Shown: positions 46,198 through 48,709 of the stretch, piece after piece
Numbering within the stretch: position 1 is the stretch's first letter
Layout: each line of letters opens with the position of its first letter
Origin: an uncultured Dysgonomonas sp.
GTDB lineage: Bacteria; Bacteroidota; Bacteroidia; Bacteroidales; Dysgonomonadaceae
Direction: 5' to 3'
Assembly (NCBI GenBank): GCA_945273835.1
Contig: CALYPL010000015.1
Span: forward strand, 1 to 48,709
Length of the DNA: 48,709 bases
Program-made: the position numbers and the translations under genes
Notes under the pieces: model-generated
The model's input: only the letters and a program-made list of their open reading frames with translations
What the model was told of the DNA's origin: nothing
The model's database searches: none

Positions 46198-47133
46198 TCA
46201 GAATATTTTTCGGTACACATGGCAGTAAGGTGTAGTACCTTTGTGTTCATAATATTGCTGATGATAATCTTCAGCTTTCCAAAAAGTTGAAACAGGTTTA
46301 AGCATTGTGGCAACCTTATAACCTTTGTCAGACAATATATGTATATATTTCTCAGCTATCTGCTTCTCGTTATCATCACTGTAGAATATACATGATAAAT
46401 ATTGAGGACCTATATCCGGACCTTGACCATTGGTTTGTGTAAAATCATGAGTTTCAAAAAATAGTCGTACTAAATCTTCATACGAAGTTTTAGTATCATC
46501 ATACTCAACTTCAGTCGTTTCCAAATGCCCCGTATTCTTTTCACAAACCTGCTTATAAGAAGGATGATCTACATGTCCACCCATAAAGCCCACGGCTGTA
46601 TGTTCAACACCTTTCGCCTTCATAAAATAATATTCAGTCCCCCAGAAACAGCCTGATGCAAAATAAGCCTTTTTAAGACTATCTTTCTTTTCTGGTATAA
46701 ACTTCATTGATATTGAGTTTACACAATGACGGGTATTTTTGGGAGTAAAGCCTTCGCCAAAAAACACATGTCCAAGATGAGCACCACAATTAGCACAGAT
46801 TATTTCGGTACGAATACCATCAATATCGGGCACCTTTTTAACCGCTCCTTTTATTTCATCATCGAATGATGGCCATCCGCAATGCGAATCAAATTTATCG
46901 GACGAACGATAGAGCGGAGCTCCACAACGCTTGCAAACATAGGTTCCGGCTCTTTTATTATTCACATATTCTCCCGTAAATGGTCTTTCAGTGCCTTTAT
47001 GAAGAATCACATTTTCTTCTTCAGGTGTCAGTTTATTATAATGCATAACTTTATCCTCCTTAACATTTTGCGCTTTTGCACAAGAAAACTGCACCAAAGC
47101 GATTATTATATATATAAAAAAATTCGATTTCAT
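46198..47133 (-). CDS. Exported peptide-methionine sulfoxide reductase MsrB-MsrA
   Basis: 311 residues with two fused enzymes that repair oxidised methionine: MsrB (R form) first, then MsrA (S form). Signal segment about 1-18, ending FSC-AKAQ; this could be a lipobox or a normal cleavage site. MsrB (about 33-147) has zinc pairs CKRC and CANC and the catalytic Cys in RHCVNSISMKF. MsrA (about 153-311) begins KAYFASGCFWGTEYYF with its catalytic Cys. The B-then-A order with a signal peptide points to protection of envelope proteins. A minus-strand -7 match (TAGGTTTG, 47161-47154) lies just before the start. Confidence 0.93.
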   Translation of the reverse strand: MKSNFFIYIIIALVQFSCAKAQNVKEDKVMHYNKLTPEEENVILHKGTERPFTGEYVNNKRAGTYVCKRCGAPLYRSSDKFDSHCGWPSFDDEIKGAVKKVPDIDGIRTEIICANCGAHLGHVFFGEGFTPKNTRHCVNSISMKFIPEKKDSLKKAYFASGCFWGTEYYFMKAKGVEHTAVGFMGGHVDHPSYKQVCEKNTGHLETTEVEYDDTKTSYEDLVRLFFETHDFTQTNGQGPDIGPQYLSCIFYSDDNEKQIAEKYIHILSDKGYKVATMLKPVSTFWKAEDYHQQYYEHKGTTPYCHVYRKIF

Positions 47134-47350
47134 ACTTTATTATTATATATCAACAAACCTATAAAACTTTTGTTCCATTCACATTTTACAAGTTAAAATA
47201 GAAAATGAAAAATAATTAAAGTTACTAACTTCACATACTTTTTTGAAATCGAAGATAGTTCTTCAAAAAGAAAACTTTTATAAGTAAATATCCTATTAAG
47301 ATTTCTTCATATAATAGATAAATAAATTACAAAAAATAGAAAACTAAATA

Positions 47351-48709
47351 ATGAAATCCGGCATAAACAACTTAACTGAAGGAAACATATTCAGTAATCT
47401 CCTGCGTCTGGCTCTACCGCTCATGGGAACCAGTTTTTTACAGATGGCTTATACCCTGTTAGCTATGTCTTGGGTCGGCAGATTAGGAACGGTTCAACAT
47501 CCTGAAATAGCCACGAAAGCAGAAGCTGCAATCGGTGCGATAGGAATGCTACTATGGCTCACTTCTTCTATTGCCTATCTGGCGATGATCGGGGCAGAAG
47601 TATCGGTAGGGCAATCTATCGGAGCTAAGAAAATTAAGCGTGCCGCTGCTTTTGCTTCGCAAGCAACAACAGTAGCAATTACATTCGGGCTAATCTGGGC
47701 TATAATACTAATTTCATTTGCCCCTCAAATACTTTCTTTCTTTAAACTTGCTCCGGATATTACAGCAGAAGCGGCACGTTATATGCGCATCATTGTTATA
47801 TGTTTACCTTTTCAGTTTATGTCGTATTGCTTTGCCGGCGTTTATAACGGAGCCGGACGCAGTTCTGTTCCCTTCCGTAATAACGCATTCGGTTTGATTT
47901 TGAATATGATAGCCGATCCTTTATTGATGTTTGTTTGCGACCTTGGATTACATGGAGCGGCCATCGGAAATGTGATCTCACAATTGTTTGTTTTCGCATT
48001 GTTCTGTTATCAGATCAAAGGGCGGAGTTCAATCCTAAACAATTTTCATTTCATCATACGTCCACGATGGACTTTTTTGAAGAAAATCCTGTTTTTAGGC
48101 ACACCTGTTTCAATGATGAACTCAATCTATGCTTTCATCAACATCAGTCTGGCACGTGTGGCTTCAACATTTGGTGGTCATATCGGATTAATGACGCAAA
48201 CCACCGGCGGACAAGTCGAAGCTGTAACATGGAATACTTCGCAAGGGTTTTCAACCGCATTGAGTGCATTCATTGCTCAAAACTATGCGGCAGGAAAAAT
48301 TGAAAGGGGGTATAAAGCCTATACTTATGCGCTCAGGTTACTGATAGTTTTAGGTATCATTGTCAGCACGGCATTCATATTTTTCGGTAAACAAATATTC
48401 AGTGTTATCATTCCTGAAGAAAATGCCATACATGCAGGAGCTGTTTATCTTGGCATCATCGCTTTTTCTCAAATATTCATGATGCTCGAACTCACCACAC
48501 AAGGTATGTTTAACGGAATAGGTCGCACGGTTGAACCCGCTTTTATTAGCATCACACTGAATGCTCTGCGTATTCCCCTCGCCTATTATATGGCTTCACA
48601 GATGGGAATAATCGGAGTTTGGTGGGCAATCACGATATCATCTATTTGCAAAGGGGTTATCCTGCCCGTCTGGTTCACAATCGTATATCGTAAATTAAAA
48701 AGAAAACAA
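47351..48709 (+). CDS. MATE family efflux transporter, cut by the window edge
   Basis: The frame starts at the ATG at 47351 (MKSGINNLTEGNIFSNLLRL) and runs to the last base without a stop: 453 codons are present, so probably only the final residues are missing. Twelve membrane segments fit the multidrug/toxic compound extrusion family, Na+ or H+ driven drug exporters. Typical blocks include LALPLMGTSFLQMAYTL, AEVSVGQSIGAKK, FAGVYNGAGRSSVPFRNNAF and TQGMFNGIGRTVEPA. The substrate is unknown. It starts about 217 bases after divergent msrBA. Confidence 0.92.
   Translation, partial: MKSGINNLTEGNIFSNLLRLALPLMGTSFLQMAYTLLAMSWVGRLGTVQHPEIATKAEAAIGAIGMLLWLTSSIAYLAMIGAEVSVGQSIGAKKIKRAAAFASQATTVAITFGLIWAIILISFAPQILSFFKLAPDITAEAARYMRIIVICLPFQFMSYCFAGVYNGAGRSSVPFRNNAFGLILNMIADPLLMFVCDLGLHGAAIGNVISQLFVFALFCYQIKGRSSILNNFHFIIRPRWTFLKKILFLGTPVSMMNSIYAFINISLARVASTFGGHIGLMTQTTGGQVEAVTWNTSQGFSTALSAFIAQNYAAGKIERGYKAYTYALRLLIVLGIIVSTAFIFFGKQIFSVIIPEENAIHAGAVYLGIIAFSQIFMMLELTTQGMFNGIGRTVEPAFISITLNALRIPLAYYMASQMGIIGVWWAITISSICKGVILPVWFTIVYRKLKRKQ

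Noticed and set aside
1-48709. tRNA, rRNA and CRISPR arrays
   Set aside because: No TPsiC-like GGTTCGA arms in foldable context, no rRNA-like conserved stretches and no regularly spaced repeats were found in the intergenic regions.

Overview
The window looks like ordinary chromosome from a low-GC member of the Bacteroidales (Bacteroidota), possibly near Dysgonomonas or Porphyromonas-type genera; the genus is inference. The evidence is a SusC/SusD outer-membrane pair, Bacteroidota-only families (DUF4271, DUF3078, DUF4468, an AMP nucleosidase of the short type), a sorting-type exported protein at the left edge, an ExbB-ExbD-ExbD-TonB cluster with long ExbDs, and repeated TAnnTTTG -7 promoter elements. 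There are no rRNA, tRNA, CRISPR or intact insertion-sequence features.

Layout. 1-1027 (minus): 5' part of an exported protein and a small HsdR N-domain nuclease-like protein. 1087-2870 (plus): AMP nucleosidase and holA, meeting convergent menA, a MerR regulator and an M23 peptidase (2860-5135). 5259-7865: alaS. 7944-17285 (minus): HerA-like ATPase, dnaA, MlaD-like protein, murein amidase, 2-hydroxyacid dehydrogenase, RNase Y, ZapA and a small coiled-coil protein. 17286-18773 holds no intact gene but seems to contain a decayed coding remnant. 18774-20039: rmuC, followed by a possible short RNA. 20858-28402: a small glycan-utilisation locus (SusC, SusD, GH89 alpha-N-acetylglucosaminidase). 28562-32432 (minus): SDR oxidoreductase overlapping an exported DUF4468/flavin-reductase-like fusion, DUF3078 protein, and a glucosaminidase with LysM repeats. 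32479-36659: cytidine deaminase, then YgjP-like peptidase, hemD, DUF4271 protein and metK. The metK leader carries a convincing SAM-II riboswitch. 36873-43059 (minus): envelope energising cluster read in the order ExbB, ExbD, ExbD, TonB, small membrane protein, PstS-like lipoprotein, TPR protein. 43451-44833: aspartate kinase; 45048-46125: trmD and a winged-helix protein; 46198-47133: exported MsrB-MsrA; 47351 to the edge: MATE transporter.

How the parts work together: most genes are housekeeping (replication, tRNA charging and modification, cell-wall remodelling, division, SAM synthesis). The accessory content is the GH89 locus, which should import and trim alpha-GlcNAc-capped glycans, with outer-membrane uptake powered by TonB systems such as the one at 39982-43059. 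I did not find a clearly new multi-gene defence or mobile system. The items most worth following are the SAM-II element, the DUF4468/flavin-reductase-like exported fusion, the promoter-terminator unit after rmuC, and the decayed 1.5 kb region.
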